The translations under genes and the position numbers were made by a program. From Dyella terrae (GTDB taxonomy: Bacteria; Pseudomonadota; Gammaproteobacteria; Xanthomonadales; Rhodanobacteraceae), in assembly GCF_022394535.1 (NCBI RefSeq), contig NZ_CP089414.1, positions 4,898,001 to 4,962,000 on the forward strand: a DNA stretch of 64,000 nt, in the 5' to 3' direction. Below the pieces are notes generated by a model. That model was not told the origin of the DNA. It saw only the letters and a program-made list of their open reading frames with translations, and did not search any database. Positions 8,557-19,264 of the stretch are shown here, piece by piece; positions within the stretch are counted from its first letter, which is position 1, and the number at the start of each line of letters is the position of its first letter.

Positions 8557-11028
8557 TCAGAACTGGCTGCCGAAGGTGAACTGGATGCGCTCTTCGTAGT
8601 GACCATCGTCCGCCTGGGTGCGCAGCGGCACGGCGAAGTTGATGATCAGCGGGCCGATGGGCGCCTGCCAATGCAACGACAGACCCGTGGAGACGCGCAG
8701 CGTCTTGGCGGTGAAGCTCTGGTAGTCGGTATAGGCGTTGCCGACGTCCACAAACCACGACACGCGAGCGGTGTTGATGTCCTTGAGGAACGGCAGCGGC
8801 AGATACAGCTCAGCCGTACCTAGCACCTTGAACGCGCCACCCAGCGGCTGTGCATAGCTGTACACGCTGCCTGGGCAGGTGCCGTCGGACAGCGGGGTGA
8901 TCGGTACCTGTTTGCCCGCAGCATTGGTCGTGGTGCCCACGCAGACGCGAGGACCCAGGGTGTTGTCCTGGAAACCGCGCACGTCGCGCACGCCGCCGGA
9001 GTAGAAGTTCTCCCAGAACGGGAAGGTGATCTTCTGGCCCGCCTGGTAGATGCCGTCGTCGCTGCTGTTGTCGAAGGTCTGGCCGTAGGTCTTGCCGTAG
9101 CCGACCTGACCGTCCACGTACAGCACGAAGCCCTTGCCGATCGGCCAGTAGTGATTCGCCTCGCCCATGATCTTGTAGTACTGCACGGTCGAACCGGGCA
9201 GGGCGATATCGGTAGACAGCGAGATCAGGCCGCCGCGAGTGGGCGCCCAGTAACCGTTACGCGTGTCGTGGTTCCAGCCCAGCGTGGCATCCCAGGTATG
9301 GATGGTCTGGTGGCCCAGCGCGTTCTGGTAGTCGATCAGAATCTGCGGCGAGTAGTTGGCCGTCTGCGTGACCGTGTTGCCGTTCGAGTCGGTGGTCAGG
9401 TACTGGTAGCTGAGGTTGATCTTGTTGCTGCTGAGGCCCAGGCCCGCGCGGATATTGTCCGTTTCGGAAATCGGGAAGCTCAGGAAGCTGGAGAACGACT
9501 TCATCGAACTTTCGTAGTTCACGAAGTCGCTGTTGGTATCGCCGTAGTTGCTCTTGGTGTAACCGGCGTTATAGCCGATACCCACGCCGCTATCGGTGAG
9601 ATACGGGTTGAAATAGCTCGCGTTGATGCTGGTGGAGTAGTCGCTGCGCGATGCGCCCACGGTGAAGCTGTCACCGGTGCCCATGAAGTTGTTCTGCGAC
9701 ACCGACGCGGACAGGATGATGCCCGAGTACTGCGAATAGCCCACACCGAACATCAGGCTGCCGGCGGACTGCTCTTCCACCTTCGCGGTCAGGTCGACCT
9801 GGTCTTCGGTGCCCGGCACCAGCGCCTTGTCGATGTTGACCGTCTTGAAGTAGCCCAGGCGCTGCAGGCGGATCTTGGAGCGGTCGATGGCCGGCTGCGA
9901 GAACCAGCTGCCTTCCAGCTGGCGCATTTCGCGGCGCATCACGTCGTCTTCCGTGCGGGTGTTGCCCTGGAAGATCACACGGCGCACATACACGCGCTTG
10001 CCCGGCTCGATGTAGAGCGTCAGGTCGACGGTGCGCTTGTCCTTGTCCAGCTTCGGCACTGGCGTCACCTTGGCGAACGCATAGCCGATGCTCGCCAGGA
10101 TGTTCTTGATCGAGTTGGTGCTCGCCTCAATCGCCTTGCGGTTGAAGGTGTCGCCCTTGTGCACGTACACCAGCTGATGCAGCGAGTCCTCGGGGAGGAC
10201 CAGCTCGCCGAGCAGGTGAACGTCGGAAATGGTGTAGATATCGCCTTCCTTGACGCTGGCGGCGATGTACATCGAGCGCTTGTCCGGGGCGATCGTCACC
10301 TGCGTGGAGTCGACGCCAAAGTCGGCGTAGCCGCGGTCCATGTAATAGGACTGCAGCTTCTCCAGGTCGCCGGAGAGCTTTTCACGCGAGTACTGATCGT
10401 CCTTCGAATACCAGGACAGCCAGCCAGGAGTGTTCGATTCAAAACCCGAGCGAATCTCCTTGTCGGTGAACGCCTTGTTGCCGACGATGTTGATTTCCTT
10501 GATCTTGGCGACCTTGCCTTCGCGGATCTCGATATCGACGGCGACGCGGTTGCGATCAAGCTGGGTCACGTGCGGGTCGACCGACACGTTGTACTTGCCG
10601 CGGTTGTAGTACTGGCGTACCAGTTCCTGCTGCACGCGGTCCAGCGACAGGCGGTCGAAGGTCTCGCCTTCGGACAGGCCGATCTCCTTCAGACCCTTGC
10701 GGAGATCTTCTTCTTTGATGTCCTTATTGCCGCGCAGGCTCAGCTTGGCGATGGACGGGCGCTCGACCACCTTGATGACCATGATGTCACCTTCGCGGTC
10801 GATCTCCACGTCACTGAAGAACTTGGTTTGGTACAACGCGCGAATGGCACGCTGAGCAGCGTCGTTGGTCAGGCGGTCGCCACGATTCACCGGCAGGTAG
10901 TTGAGTACCGTACCGGCTGAAATGCGGCTGAGGCCATCGATACGGATATCGGAAACGACAAACGGCTCGAACGCGAGGACATTGGCGGATAGTGAGGCAA
11001 GCAGGATCAGGGCGGCGATACGCTTCAT
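8557..11028 (-). CDS. bamA: Outer membrane protein assembly factor BamA
   Basis: Central subunit of the BAM complex that folds and inserts beta-barrel proteins into the outer membrane. The 823-residue product has a cleavable signal peptide (MKRIAALILLASLSANVLA), then about five POTRA domains to roughly residue 430 starting at FVVSDIRIDGL, and a C-terminal 16-strand barrel. The protein ends in FTFGSQF with a terminal Phe, the usual BAM-recognised end. The barrel loop around VRGFQDNTLGPRV carries the conserved VRGF motif of lid loop 6. It follows rseP with 218 bases between, and a terminator follows the stop codon. Confidence 0.98.
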   Translation of the reverse strand: MKRIAALILLASLSANVLAFEPFVVSDIRIDGLSRISAGTVLNYLPVNRGDRLTNDAAQRAIRALYQTKFFSDVEIDREGDIMVIKVVERPSIAKLSLRGNKDIKEEDLRKGLKEIGLSEGETFDRLSLDRVQQELVRQYYNRGKYNVSVDPHVTQLDRNRVAVDIEIREGKVAKIKEINIVGNKAFTDKEIRSGFESNTPGWLSWYSKDDQYSREKLSGDLEKLQSYYMDRGYADFGVDSTQVTIAPDKRSMYIAASVKEGDIYTISDVHLLGELVLPEDSLHQLVYVHKGDTFNRKAIEASTNSIKNILASIGYAFAKVTPVPKLDKDKRTVDLTLYIEPGKRVYVRRVIFQGNTRTEDDVMRREMRQLEGSWFSQPAIDRSKIRLQRLGYFKTVNIDKALVPGTEDQVDLTAKVEEQSAGSLMFGVGYSQYSGIILSASVSQNNFMGTGDSFTVGASRSDYSTSINASYFNPYLTDSGVGIGYNAGYTKSNYGDTNSDFVNYESSMKSFSSFLSFPISETDNIRAGLGLSSNKINLSYQYLTTDSNGNTVTQTANYSPQILIDYQNALGHQTIHTWDATLGWNHDTRNGYWAPTRGGLISLSTDIALPGSTVQYYKIMGEANHYWPIGKGFVLYVDGQVGYGKTYGQTFDNSSDDGIYQAGQKITFPFWENFYSGGVRDVRGFQDNTLGPRVCVGTTTNAAGKQVPITPLSDGTCPGSVYSYAQPLGGAFKVLGTAELYLPLPFLKDINTARVSWFVDVGNAYTDYQSFTAKTLRVSTGLSLHWQAPIGPLIINFAVPLRTQADDGHYEERIQFTFGSQF

Positions 11029-11246
11029 CGTCGATTCCGTTGGTTTGTTCCGATGAGGCGGCCTAGACCGCCCCGATCAATACGTGAAGCCAGGACAAGC
11101 CCAGCCTTGAAAGGGTGCTTGCATCGTCCCCAGATGCGCAGGGTGAACCATCGCCACGTTTCTGCCGCAAGCGCATCGAGTGCGCACGCTGCAGATACGC
11201 CTGTCCCTCGGACATCGCGCGCGACTTTCGTCAAAGCCGGCACGCG

Positions 11247-12593
11247 TCACGCAGGCAGGAAGCGGTGGATGTCGTTGTAGAAAGCCAATCCCATCAACGT
11301 AAACAGCATGACTAGGCCGACATACTGACCGGCCATCATGGTGCGTTCGCTGACGGGGCTGCCCTTGACCAACTCAATAAGGTAATACAGCAGCCAACCG
11401 CCGTCCAAGACGGGGATCGGCATCAGGTTGAGAATCGCAAGACTCAACGAGACCATCGCAAGGAAACTGAAGAACCAACCGACGCCCATGCTGGCCGAGG
11501 CATTGGCCACTTGGGCGATGCCGATCACGCCGGAAAGGTTCTTGGTCGAAGCCTGCCCGGTCAGCATCTTGCCGATCATGTTGAAGGTGGAGGCGGCGCT
11601 ATTCCAAGTCGTTTCCAGCGAGGCGCTCATGGCCTTGAGCGGCCCGTAGCGCAGGATGGCCTGTTCGCGCTCGGCAAACTTCACGCCGATCACCCAATTA
11701 CTCGGCTGGCCTTCCAGGGACTCCATACGGGCCGTGACGGACAGGGGGATGGTCTTGCCAGCACGTTCCACCGTGATGGCCAGCGTGGGCGACTTGGCGG
11801 CTTCCTGCGGCACCAGTCGCTGGAATTCTTCGAAGCTGCCGATGGCAACGCCATTGAGGCTGACGATGCGGTCGCCATCCTGCACGCCGCCCTGCGAAGC
11901 AGGTTTGCCCGGCAGGACGTCGTCGATGACGGCTGGCGAGGGCGCGAGCTTCAAGCCGAGCTTGTCCAGGTACTGGCCGATGTCCTGCCCGGCGGGCAGC
12001 TGGTTGAGGGGTAGCACAAGATTGCGCGTACCGCCGTCCGTGCCGCGCACCTGCATGGGCAGCGGATCGCGGCCGAGCAGGGCGTTGGCCACCGCGTCCA
12101 TGGAGTCGCTCCACGTTTCCACGGCGTGGCCATTCACGCTGAGGATGCGGTCACCGGTACGCACGCCGGCTTCGGCGGCCATGGTCTGCGGAACGGCAGA
12201 AATGACAGGCGCGACGTCCGGCTTGCCCACCAGAAACATCAGCCAGAAAGCGAAGAGGGTAAAGACCAGGTTGAAGCCGGGGCCCGCCGCCACGATGGCG
12301 ATGCGCTGCCAGACCGGCTTGCCGGTGAATTCTTGGCCGGCTAGCGCGGGATCGATCTCACCTTCGCGGGCGTCGAGCATCTTCACGTAGCCGCCGAGCG
12401 GGATCATGGCGACCTGGTACTCGGTGCCATCCTTGCCGATGCGCTTCCAGATGGCTTTACCGAAGCCCACAGAGAAGCGCAGCACCTTGACGCCGCAGCG
12501 CCGTGCTACCCAGTAGTGTCCGAATTCGTGAAAAGTCACCAGCACGCCGAGCGTGACGAGTAACCAAAACACTGAGCCAAATACACTATTCAT
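11247..12593 (-). CDS. rseP: Site-2 metalloprotease RseP
   Basis: Intramembrane zinc protease that cleaves anti-sigma factors and remnant signal peptides. The 448-residue product carries HEFGH in the first membrane segment (H22, E23, H26) and the third zinc ligand in NLMPIPVLDGG (D397). Two PDZ-like domains lie between, recognisable at SVNGHAVETWSD and SLNGVAIGSFEEF. The ATG at 12593 begins the conserved N-terminus; the frame is open further upstream across the end of dxr without family sequence. It sits 22 bases after dxr and before bamA, the standard gammaproteobacterial order, linking it to envelope stress control. Confidence 0.97.
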   Translation of the reverse strand: MNSVFGSVFWLLVTLGVLVTFHEFGHYWVARRCGVKVLRFSVGFGKAIWKRIGKDGTEYQVAMIPLGGYVKMLDAREGEIDPALAGQEFTGKPVWQRIAIVAAGPGFNLVFTLFAFWLMFLVGKPDVAPVISAVPQTMAAEAGVRTGDRILSVNGHAVETWSDSMDAVANALLGRDPLPMQVRGTDGGTRNLVLPLNQLPAGQDIGQYLDKLGLKLAPSPAVIDDVLPGKPASQGGVQDGDRIVSLNGVAIGSFEEFQRLVPQEAAKSPTLAITVERAGKTIPLSVTARMESLEGQPSNWVIGVKFAEREQAILRYGPLKAMSASLETTWNSAASTFNMIGKMLTGQASTKNLSGVIGIAQVANASASMGVGWFFSFLAMVSLSLAILNLMPIPVLDGGWLLYYLIELVKGSPVSERTMMAGQYVGLVMLFTLMGLAFYNDIHRFLPA

Positions 12594-12615
12594 CGGTGAG
12601 AGCTTATCAGGCTTG

Positions 12616-13803
12616 TCAGCAGGCGTTGCGAAGGATGCGGCGGGCGGCCTCGCGGGCCGTCCGGTCGCGTTCATTCAGGGTCTGGACATCGACCACAGGT
12701 TGCGGCGGCAGTTCCGTAAGTACGCTCTCGACGAGATCGGCAATGCCGAGGAAGGGCAGGCTGCCAGCCAGAAATGCCTCTACGGCGACTTCGTTGGCGG
12801 CGTTAAGGATGGCGGTGGCGTCACCACCGGCTCGCAGCGCCTGGAAGGCCAGCGCGAGGCAGCGGAATGTATCCAGGTCCGGCTGCTGAAAGGAAAGTGG
12901 TGCGTTGGCAGCCAGGTCCAGCGGAGCCACGCCCGCTTCGATGCGTGTGGGCCACGCGAGCGCATGGGCGATGGCCGTGCGCATGTCCGGGTTGCCCAGC
13001 TGGGCCAGGACCGATCCGTCGACGTATTCGACCAGCGAATGCACGAGGCTTTGCGGGTGCACCAGCACGTCGATGAGGTCGGGCGCTGCGCCGAACAGGT
13101 GGTGCGCCTCAATGACCTCCAGGCCCTTGTTCATCAGCGTGGCCGAGTCCACCGAAATCTTGCGCCCCATCACCCAGTTCGGGTGCTTGCATGCCTGTTC
13201 GGGTGTGACGCCGGCCAGTTCCGCGCGGGTGCGGCCGCGGAACGGCCCGCCGGAGGCGGTCAGGATAAGGCGGCGTACGCCGCTGGCTGCGAGTGGCGAG
13301 CGGCCACCAGGTAGGCACTGGAAGATGGCGTTGTGTTCCGAATCCACCGGAATCAGCTCGCCGCCACCTACTGCCAACGCGTCGAGTAGCAACGTGCCAG
13401 CCATCACGATGGATTCTTTGTTGGCAAGCAGCAGGCGCTTGCCGGTGCGTGCGGCGGCCAGGGTGGAATCCAGCCCGGCGGCGCCTACGATGGCGGCCAC
13501 CACCGTGTCGCACAGCGTGCCGGATACTGCCTGCGTGACAGCATCGTGCCCGCTGGCGATATCGCAGCGTACGCCCGCTGCGACGAGGCGACGAGACAGC
13601 TCGCTTTCCAGTGCCGGATCGGCGATGACGGCGAGGTCAGGCTGGAAGCGGATGCACAAGTCGGCCAGTGCCGCCACGTTGCTGTGCGCCGTGAGTACGG
13701 TGGCGCGGAAGCGATCGGGGTGGCGGGCGATGACGTCGAGCGTGCTGCCACCGATCGAGCCGGTGGCGCCTAGCACCGCAACCTTGCGCGGCGGCTGGCT
13801 CAT
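12616..13803 (-). CDS. dxr: 1-deoxy-D-xylulose-5-phosphate reductoisomerase
   Basis: Second enzyme of the MEP isoprenoid pathway: converts DXP to MEP with NADPH. The 395-residue product has the nucleotide-binding loop [13 protein letters not shown] at about 12-24, the catalytic and metal-binding blocks [12 protein letters not shown] and [14 protein letters not shown], and the substrate-loop region [10 protein letters not shown]. It overlaps cdsA by four bases. Together with the neighbouring uppS it supplies and uses isoprenoid precursors for the undecaprenyl carrier. Length and motifs are complete. Confidence 0.97.
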   Translation of the reverse strand: MSQPPRKVAVLGATGSIGGSTLDVIARHPDRFRATVLTAHSNVAALADLCIRFQPDLAVIADPALESELSRRLVAAGVRCDIASGHDAVTQAVSGTLCDTVVAAIVGAAGLDSTLAAARTGKRLLLANKESIVMAGTLLLDALAVGGGELIPVDSEHNAIFQCLPGGRSPLAASGVRRLILTASGGPFRGRTRAELAGVTPEQACKHPNWVMGRKISVDSATLMNKGLEVIEAHHLFGAAPDLIDVLVHPQSLVHSLVEYVDGSVLAQLGNPDMRTAIAHALAWPTRIEAGVAPLDLAANAPLSFQQPDLDTFRCLALAFQALRAGGDATAILNAANEVAVEAFLAGSLPFLGIADLVESVLTELPPQPVVDVQTLNERDRTAREAARRILRNAC

Positions 13804-14618
13804 AGACCGAGCAGCAGCATGCCGGCGGCAAAGACGGGCATAGCTGCAAAGACGCTGTCGAGGCGATCAAGCAGGCCGCCATGGCCGGGGAAGAGGTTGC
13901 CGGAATCCTTCACGGCGGCGTGTCGCTTCATCAGGCTTTCGAGCAGGTCGCCCACGACGGAAGCAATCACGGCAAACACCGACAGCACCAGCAGGCCGAC
14001 CAGTTTGCCGCCGGAAACGCCGAGCATCATGCCGCCCGCGCCGGCAACGATGGCGCCGGCGACAAAAGCACCGTACACGCCGGCCCAGGTCTTGCCGGGG
14101 CTGATGGTGGGCGCCAGCTTGCGGCGACCGAACTGGCGGCCACTGAAATACGCGCCAATATCGGCCGCCCACACGATGAAGAGGGCCAGCAGGGTCCACC
14201 AGTTGCCCTGCGCGGCCGAACTGTGGATCGTCACTACAGCGACCCATGCCGGAACGATCACAAGGAAGCCCGCGCCCAGCTTCATCAGGTGATTTTCGCG
14301 CGTAGGTGCCGCGCCGAACGCGAAGTGACGCAGCCACTGGCAGACCACGAGCCACCAGCCGACGCCGACGCCAATCAGAATGGGCCATGCGATGCCGCCC
14401 TGCGCCAGCCAGCAAAGCGCGAACGCCGCGGCCGTAAGGACTAGAAGTACGACGCGTGGAAGGGTTTGCTTGAGGCCAGAGAGGCGGGTCCACTCCCACA
14501 TGGCGGCCAGGAACGCGATGGCGATGATCACTGCGAAGACGCTTGTTGGCGCCAGCAGGATCAGTAGGATCACCAGCGGAGCAAGCAGCAGTGCGGTCAG
14601 GGTGCGCTGGAGCAGCAT
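13800..14618 (-). CDS. cdsA: Phosphatidate cytidylyltransferase
   Basis: Integral inner-membrane enzyme making CDP-diacylglycerol from phosphatidic acid and CTP, the branch point to all phospholipids. The 272-residue product has about eight hydrophobic segments. The C-terminal family signature, [19 protein letters not shown], is intact and contains the conserved acidic metal-binding residues. It sits between uppS (31 bases upstream) and dxr (4-base overlap), the standard arrangement. Nothing unusual is visible. Confidence 0.97.
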   Translation of the reverse strand: MLLQRTLTALLLAPLVILLILLAPTSVFAVIIAIAFLAAMWEWTRLSGLKQTLPRVVLLVLTAAAFALCWLAQGGIAWPILIGVGVGWWLVVCQWLRHFAFGAAPTRENHLMKLGAGFLVIVPAWVAVVTIHSSAAQGNWWTLLALFIVWAADIGAYFSGRQFGRRKLAPTISPGKTWAGVYGAFVAGAIVAGAGGMMLGVSGGKLVGLLVLSVFAVIASVVGDLLESLMKRHAAVKDSGNLFPGHGGLLDRLDSVFAAMPVFAAGMLLLGL

Positions 14619-14649
14619 GGGTGTCCTTGTGCAGACATGGAGCGAGCCA

Positions 14650-15417
14650 TCAGGCCTTCTTGGCGACTTGTTCGCCGGTCTTGCCGAAACGGCGTTCGCG
14701 GCGTGCGTAATCTTCGATGGCGCTCTTCAGGCAAGCCTCGTCGAAATCAGGCCACAGGGTATCGGTAAAGTGCAGTTCCGCGTAAGCAAGCTGCCACAAA
14801 AGGAAGTTGCTGACGCGGCACTCGCCGCCGGTCCGGATGAAAAGATCCAGTGGTGGCAAGTCGGCCAGGCACATCCAACGACCAAGCAGTTGCTCGTCGA
14901 TCTCATCGGCACGCAATTCGCCGCGCGCCACCGCTTCTGCAGCCTTGCGTGCCGCCTGCACGATGTCCCAGCGCCCGCCGTAGCTCACGGCGATGTTGAG
15001 GTGCAGTGCATCGTTGCCAGCGGTGCGCGCCATGGCGGCCATCATGCGCTGACGCAGGCCGGGCTCGAAGCTGGCCAAGTCACCGACGAAGCGCAGGCGC
15101 ACGCCGTTGCCATGCAGCTCGTCCACTTCCTTGTCCAGAGCGCGAACGAATAGCTCCATCAGCGCACCGACTTCTTGTTCCGGGCGCAGCCAGTTCTCGC
15201 TCGAGAACGCGAAGAGAGTGAGTACCTTGACGTCCTGGCGCAGGCAGCCCTCGACCACGTTGCGTACGGCCTTGCGTCCGGCGTTATGGCCGAACGTGCG
15301 CGGTCGGTGGCGAAGCTTTGCCCAGCGACCGTTGCCATCCATCACGATGGCGACGTGGCGCGGTACCCGCGCGAGGTCGGCGCTGGTCATGGGAGGCTGA
15401 GGCCCGATGGCGCTCAA
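14650..15417 (-). CDS. uppS: (2E,6E)-farnesyl-diphosphate-specific undecaprenyl-PP synthase
   Basis: cis-Prenyltransferase adding eight isoprene units to farnesyl diphosphate to give C55-PP, the lipid carrier for peptidoglycan and O-antigen. The 255-residue product has the signature HVAIVMDGNGRWA with catalytic D27, then TLFAFSSENWLRP and the C-terminal block DLFIRTGGECRVSNFLLWQ. The usual residue after GGE is variable; the Arg and Ser that bind the diphosphate are kept. Its start overlaps the frr stop by four bases, and cdsA follows after 31 bases. Confidence 0.97.
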   Translation of the reverse strand: MSAIGPQPPMTSADLARVPRHVAIVMDGNGRWAKLRHRPRTFGHNAGRKAVRNVVEGCLRQDVKVLTLFAFSSENWLRPEQEVGALMELFVRALDKEVDELHGNGVRLRFVGDLASFEPGLRQRMMAAMARTAGNDALHLNIAVSYGGRWDIVQAARKAAEAVARGELRADEIDEQLLGRWMCLADLPPLDLFIRTGGECRVSNFLLWQLAYAELHFTDTLWPDFDEACLKSAIEDYARRERRFGKTGEQVAKKA

Positions 15418-15971
15418 AGCGCCATCAGCTCCTCTTCCTTGTTCTTCACCACGCCGTCTACGTCCTTGACGAAACGGTCGGTGAGCTTCTGGATCTCGTC
15501 CTCGGCGCGGCGCTCATCATCCTCGGTGATCGCCTTGTCCTTGAGCAGATCCTTGACCTGCTGCATGGCGTCGCGACGCACGTTGCGGATGGCGATCTTG
15601 GCTTCTTCGCCTTCATGCGCTACGTGCTTGGCCAGCTCGCGGCGACGCTCTTCGGTGAGCGGCGGCATGTTCAGGCGGATGGTGGTGCCGGCGGTGTTCG
15701 GCGTGATGCCGATGTCCGACGCCATGATGGCTTTCTCGATCGGGGCGACGAGAGTCTTCTCGAACGGGGTAATGATGATAGAGCGCGAATCACCCAGCGC
15801 GACGTTGGCCACCTGATTCAGCGGCATGTCCGAGCCGTAGTACGGCACTTTGATGCCATCGACCAGCGCGGTGCTGGCGCGACCTGTGCGCAAGCGCGTC
15901 AAGGTGTGCCTGAGCGAGTCGATGCTCTTGCCCATGCGGGTCTGGGCATCGTTCTTGATGTCGTTAAGCAT
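15414..15971 (-). CDS. frr: Ribosome recycling factor
   Basis: Splits post-termination ribosomes together with EF-G. Starting at ATG 15971 the protein has 185 residues, the same length as E. coli RRF; GAGGGG lies eight bases upstream. An in-frame GTG three codons earlier is less likely. The family sequences LRTGRAS, PLNQVANV and LPPLTEERR-like NMPPLTEERR are present, and the C-terminal helix is complete. It is followed by a 4-base overlap with uppS, and preceded by pyrH after about 160 bases that include a hairpin. Confidence 0.97.
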   Translation of the reverse strand: MLNDIKNDAQTRMGKSIDSLRHTLTRLRTGRASTALVDGIKVPYYGSDMPLNQVANVALGDSRSIIITPFEKTLVAPIEKAIMASDIGITPNTAGTTIRLNMPPLTEERRRELAKHVAHEGEEAKIAIRNVRRDAMQQVKDLLKDKAITEDDERRAEDEIQKLTDRFVKDVDGVVKNKEEELMAL

Positions 15972-16095
15972 GGGAAACACCCCTCAAACCGTGCAAGCCG
16001 CCGAGTATAGCAGGGGGCTATGGGGCGTTGGGGTGGCGTGAAGCGGGCCTTGCGATGGGTATCGCCCGTGCGTGCGCTAGAACGGTGGCGCACGT

Positions 16096-16125
16096 ATCGG
16101 CCCCCTCCCTGGAGAGAGGGCCGAT
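16096..16125 (-). terminator. GC-rich hairpin just after pyrH
   Basis: On minus, ATCGGCCCTCTC pairs imperfectly with GAGGGGGCCGAT around a short loop, directly after the pyrH stop. There is no T-run, so this is a candidate attenuator or mRNA end structure between pyrH and frr rather than a proven terminator. Confidence 0.4.
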
Positions 16126-16129
16126 CGGA

Positions 16130-16852
16130 TTACTGGTCGCTGACGATGGTGCCGATGTGCTCACCATGCATGATGCGCATGAGGTTGCCAGCAACGGTCA
16201 TGTCATAAATGCGCAGCGGCATGCCGTGGTCGCGGCATAGGGCGATGGCAGCAGTGTCCATCACGGCGAGCTTCCGCTCGATCACTTCGTCATAGGTGAG
16301 CGTGTCATAACGTGTGGCATCAGCATGTCGTGCAGGATCGGCTGTGTAGACGCCATCCACCTTGGTGGCCTTCAGCAGCAGGTCTGCGCCCACTTCCACA
16401 GCGCGCAGAGCGGCAGCGGAGTCCGTGGTGAAGAACGGATTGCCGGTACCGGCGGCAAACAGCACGATGCGGCCCTTCTCGATGTGGCGCACGGCGCGGC
16501 GGCGGATGAAGTCTTCCGAGACGTCGTGGATCTGGATCGCGCTCATCACGCGGGCATAGCCCCCGCGACGCTCGATGGCGTCCTGCATGGCCAGCGCGTT
16601 CATCACGGTGGCCAGCATGCCCATGTGGTCGCCGGTGACGCGGTCCATACCGGCAGCAGCCAGGCCTGCGCCACGGAAAATGTTACCGCCGCCGATGACG
16701 ACGCCGATCTGGATGCCGGCTTTTTGTACTTCGATGATTTCGTCGGCCAATCGGCCGATGACCTTGGGATCGATGCCGTAATCGGCTTCGCCCATCAAGG
16801 CTTCACCGGAGAGTTTGAGCAGGATGCGACGGTACTTAATAGGTTCGCTCAT
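16130..16852 (-). CDS. pyrH: UMP kinase
   Basis: Phosphorylates UMP to UDP in pyrimidine nucleotide synthesis; a bacterial amino-acid-kinase-fold enzyme that works as a hexamer. The 240-residue product starts [19 protein letters not shown] and has the conserved [11 protein letters not shown] block and [17 protein letters not shown]. The ATG at 16852 is chosen because it gives the standard N-terminus and length; the longer frame upstream adds only non-conserved residues. It follows tsf with a strong terminator between, so it probably has its own promoter in the region around 16860-17030. Confidence 0.97.
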   Translation of the reverse strand: MSEPIKYRRILLKLSGEALMGEADYGIDPKVIGRLADEIIEVQKAGIQIGVVIGGGNIFRGAGLAAAGMDRVTGDHMGMLATVMNALAMQDAIERRGGYARVMSAIQIHDVSEDFIRRRAVRHIEKGRIVLFAAGTGNPFFTTDSAAALRAVEVGADLLLKATKVDGVYTADPARHADATRYDTLTYDEVIERKLAVMDTAAIALCRDHGMPLRIYDMTVAGNLMRIMHGEHIGTIVSDQ

Positions 16853-17029
16853 GGGGTCTCCGGATTGTGTGGGGCAAAACGCGCGCATTGTAACGGCAGT
16901 GACGCGAGCGGGTAAGAGTTTCGTGCCGCTGGCGGAGGCGAAAACCCTGTTTCATCGCGGGGTTGGCGAAGGAGGCAGCAGTGGGATGGCCGGCTTGGGG
17001 TAGGGCGGCGCGGCTGCGGAGGGCTTTCA

Positions 17030-17063
17030 TAAAAAAAGAAGCCGCGGTTGTCCGCGGCTTCTT
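17030..17063 (-). terminator. Rho-independent terminator after tsf
   Basis: On minus, agaagccgcgg and ccgcggcttct form a perfect 11-bp stem with a 4-base loop, followed by seven T residues. It lies about 25 bases past the tsf stop and ends the rpsB-tsf transcript. Confidence 0.9.
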
Positions 17064-17087
17064 CGAGACTACAGGTGGTGCGAGGCC

Positions 17088-17966
17088 TTAGCCCTGCATC
17101 GCCTTGGCCACTTCGGCCAGATAGTCTTCCTGCACCTTCTCGATGCCTTCGCCTACGGCCAAGCGGATCACCGCTACAACGTCAGCGCCTTCCTTCTTCA
17201 GGACGTCACCCACGGTGGTGTTGGTGTCGAGCACGTACGGCTGGCCGACCAAGGTCACTTCCGAGACGATCTTGTTGATCTTGCCGGAGATGATCTTTTC
17301 CAGGATGTCGGCCGGCTTGGCCTTGTCCTTCTCGGTCATCTGGCTCAGCGCGATTTCCTTTTCCTTCGCGATGAACTCGGCCGGGACGTGTTCCGGCTTG
17401 ATGTGCGGCGGGTTCATGGCCGCCACGTGCATGGCGATGCCCTTGGCCAGCTCTTCCGAGCCGCCCTTGAGCGCCACGATCACACCGATCTTGCCGCCGT
17501 GCGAGTAGGTGGCCAAGGGGTCATCGTTCGCGACGTGGGCAATGCGGCGCACTTCGATCTTCTCGCCGATGGTCGCGGTCTGCGCCTTGGCGGCGGCCTC
17601 GACGTTGTCGGCGCCCGGGAAGGCGGCAGCCTTGGCGGCGTCGATGTCGGTAGCGCCCGAAGCCAGCACGGCCTCAGCGATTTCGTTGGTGAACTGGATG
17701 AAGTTCGGCGCCTTGGCGACGAAGTCCGTCTCGCTGTTCACTTCGACCAGCACGGCCTTGCCGTTGGCCTGGGCCGTGGCAATACGACCTTCAGCGGCGA
17801 CGCGGTCGGCCTTCTTGTCGGCCTTGGCCAGGCCGGTCTTGCGCAGGTATTCCACAGCGGCGTCAATGTCGCCGTTGTTTTCGACCAGCGCCTTTTTGCA
17901 ATCCATCATGCCGGCGCCGGAGCGCTCGCGCAGTTCGCTAACCAGTTTTGCGGAAATGGCGGTCAT
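17088..17966 (-). CDS. tsf: Elongation factor Ts
   Basis: Nucleotide exchange factor for EF-Tu. The 292-residue product has the N-terminal module with the signature [16 protein letters not shown] at about 12-27, the EF-Tu-contacting TDFVAK sequence in [13 protein letters not shown] at about 78-90, and a complete core and C-terminal module. It follows rpsB after 58 bases containing a strong hairpin, and is followed by an intrinsic terminator, so rpsB-tsf is a two-gene operon as in most bacteria. Confidence 0.97.
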   Translation of the reverse strand: MTAISAKLVSELRERSGAGMMDCKKALVENNGDIDAAVEYLRKTGLAKADKKADRVAAEGRIATAQANGKAVLVEVNSETDFVAKAPNFIQFTNEIAEAVLASGATDIDAAKAAAFPGADNVEAAAKAQTATIGEKIEVRRIAHVANDDPLATYSHGGKIGVIVALKGGSEELAKGIAMHVAAMNPPHIKPEHVPAEFIAKEKEIALSQMTEKDKAKPADILEKIISGKINKIVSEVTLVGQPYVLDTNTTVGDVLKKEGADVVAVIRLAVGEGIEKVQEDYLAEVAKAMQG

Positions 17967-17991
17967 CTGGGTTCCTCAAAAGCTTTGATGC

Positions 17992-18015
17992 GCCCCGACC
18001 CTTGCGGGTCGGGGC
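17992..18015 (-). other. rpsB-tsf intercistronic hairpin with GCAA tetraloop
   Basis: gccccgaccc and gggtcggggc form a perfect 10-bp stem; read on the transcribed strand the loop is GCAA, a stable GNRA tetraloop. A weak T-rich stretch (AAGCTTTT) follows a few bases later. It may act as a partial terminator or RNase barrier setting the S2 to EF-Ts ratio. Confidence 0.65.
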
Positions 18016-18024
18016 AGGGAAGGC

Positions 18025-18918
<894 letters not shown>

Positions 18919-19191
18919 GGGTAAAACTCCGATTGTTGGGCCGCCCTGGTTCAAAGGGGGATTGGCCCGGGGGTTGGGACCTCCACGCATCCCCGGCTTC
19001 GACCCCGTCAGCCCAATTCATGGAAGGCTGGTCAGGGCACCCCGAAGGCGGTGTCGACGCGTGTGTGGCGTTTTAGGTGTCCAATCAAGGACTTGTAGGG
19101 GTTGTACCGCAAGACGGTTACAATCTCCCTCCGCTTTGCAAAGACAGCCGAGGCCGTAGAAACGGATATCTCGGGTCAGCAAAACTTCGAA
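18919..19191 (-). promoter_or_regulatory. Long 5' leader of rpsB, probable autoregulatory region
   Basis: Between the promoter at 19192-19221 and the rpsB ATG lie about 265-275 bases with no convincing gene. In E. coli and relatives the rpsB leader carries an RNA element through which S2 represses its own operon; a leader of this length is compatible with such control. I cannot fold it reliably by hand. The same region must hold the divergent map promoter: TACAAT at 19119-19124 on plus is a possible -10, but I find no well-spaced -35. Confidence 0.5.
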
Positions 19192-19221
19192 ATTATAGCC
19201 GGCGTGCCGGCGGTGCGGCAA
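19192..19221 (-). promoter_or_regulatory. Strong sigma-70 promoter for rpsB-tsf
   Basis: Read on minus: -35 TTGCCG (19216-19221), 18-base spacer, perfect -10 TATAAT (19192-19197). The surroundings are GC-rich, so the perfect -10 stands out. Transcription would start near 19185, giving the long rpsB leader. Expected strength fits a ribosomal protein operon. Confidence 0.75.
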
Positions 19222-19264
19222 GTCGCTGGATTTTCAGCCGGTTAGTCGCCATGTGAGTGGAACT

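Noticed and set aside
9151..10920. 589-codon open frame on plus, antisense to bamA
   Set aside because: It lies wholly inside bamA, which has clear POTRA and barrel sequence; the plus-strand product is Val/Ala/Arg/His-rich without domains, a typical shadow in GC-rich DNA.
11025..11243. 72-codon minus-strand open frame between rseP and bamA
   Set aside because: No ribosome-binding site and no recognisable sequence; it overlaps the bamA start and is probably leader DNA.
19093..19124. Possible map promoter (TTGTAG ... TACAAT)
   Set aside because: Spacing is 20 bases for one -35 choice and 11 for the other; neither is convincing.
19018..19221. 67-codon minus-strand open frame in the rpsB leader
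   Set aside because: It starts upstream of the likely transcription start, has no ribosome-binding site, and its frame runs through promoter sequence.
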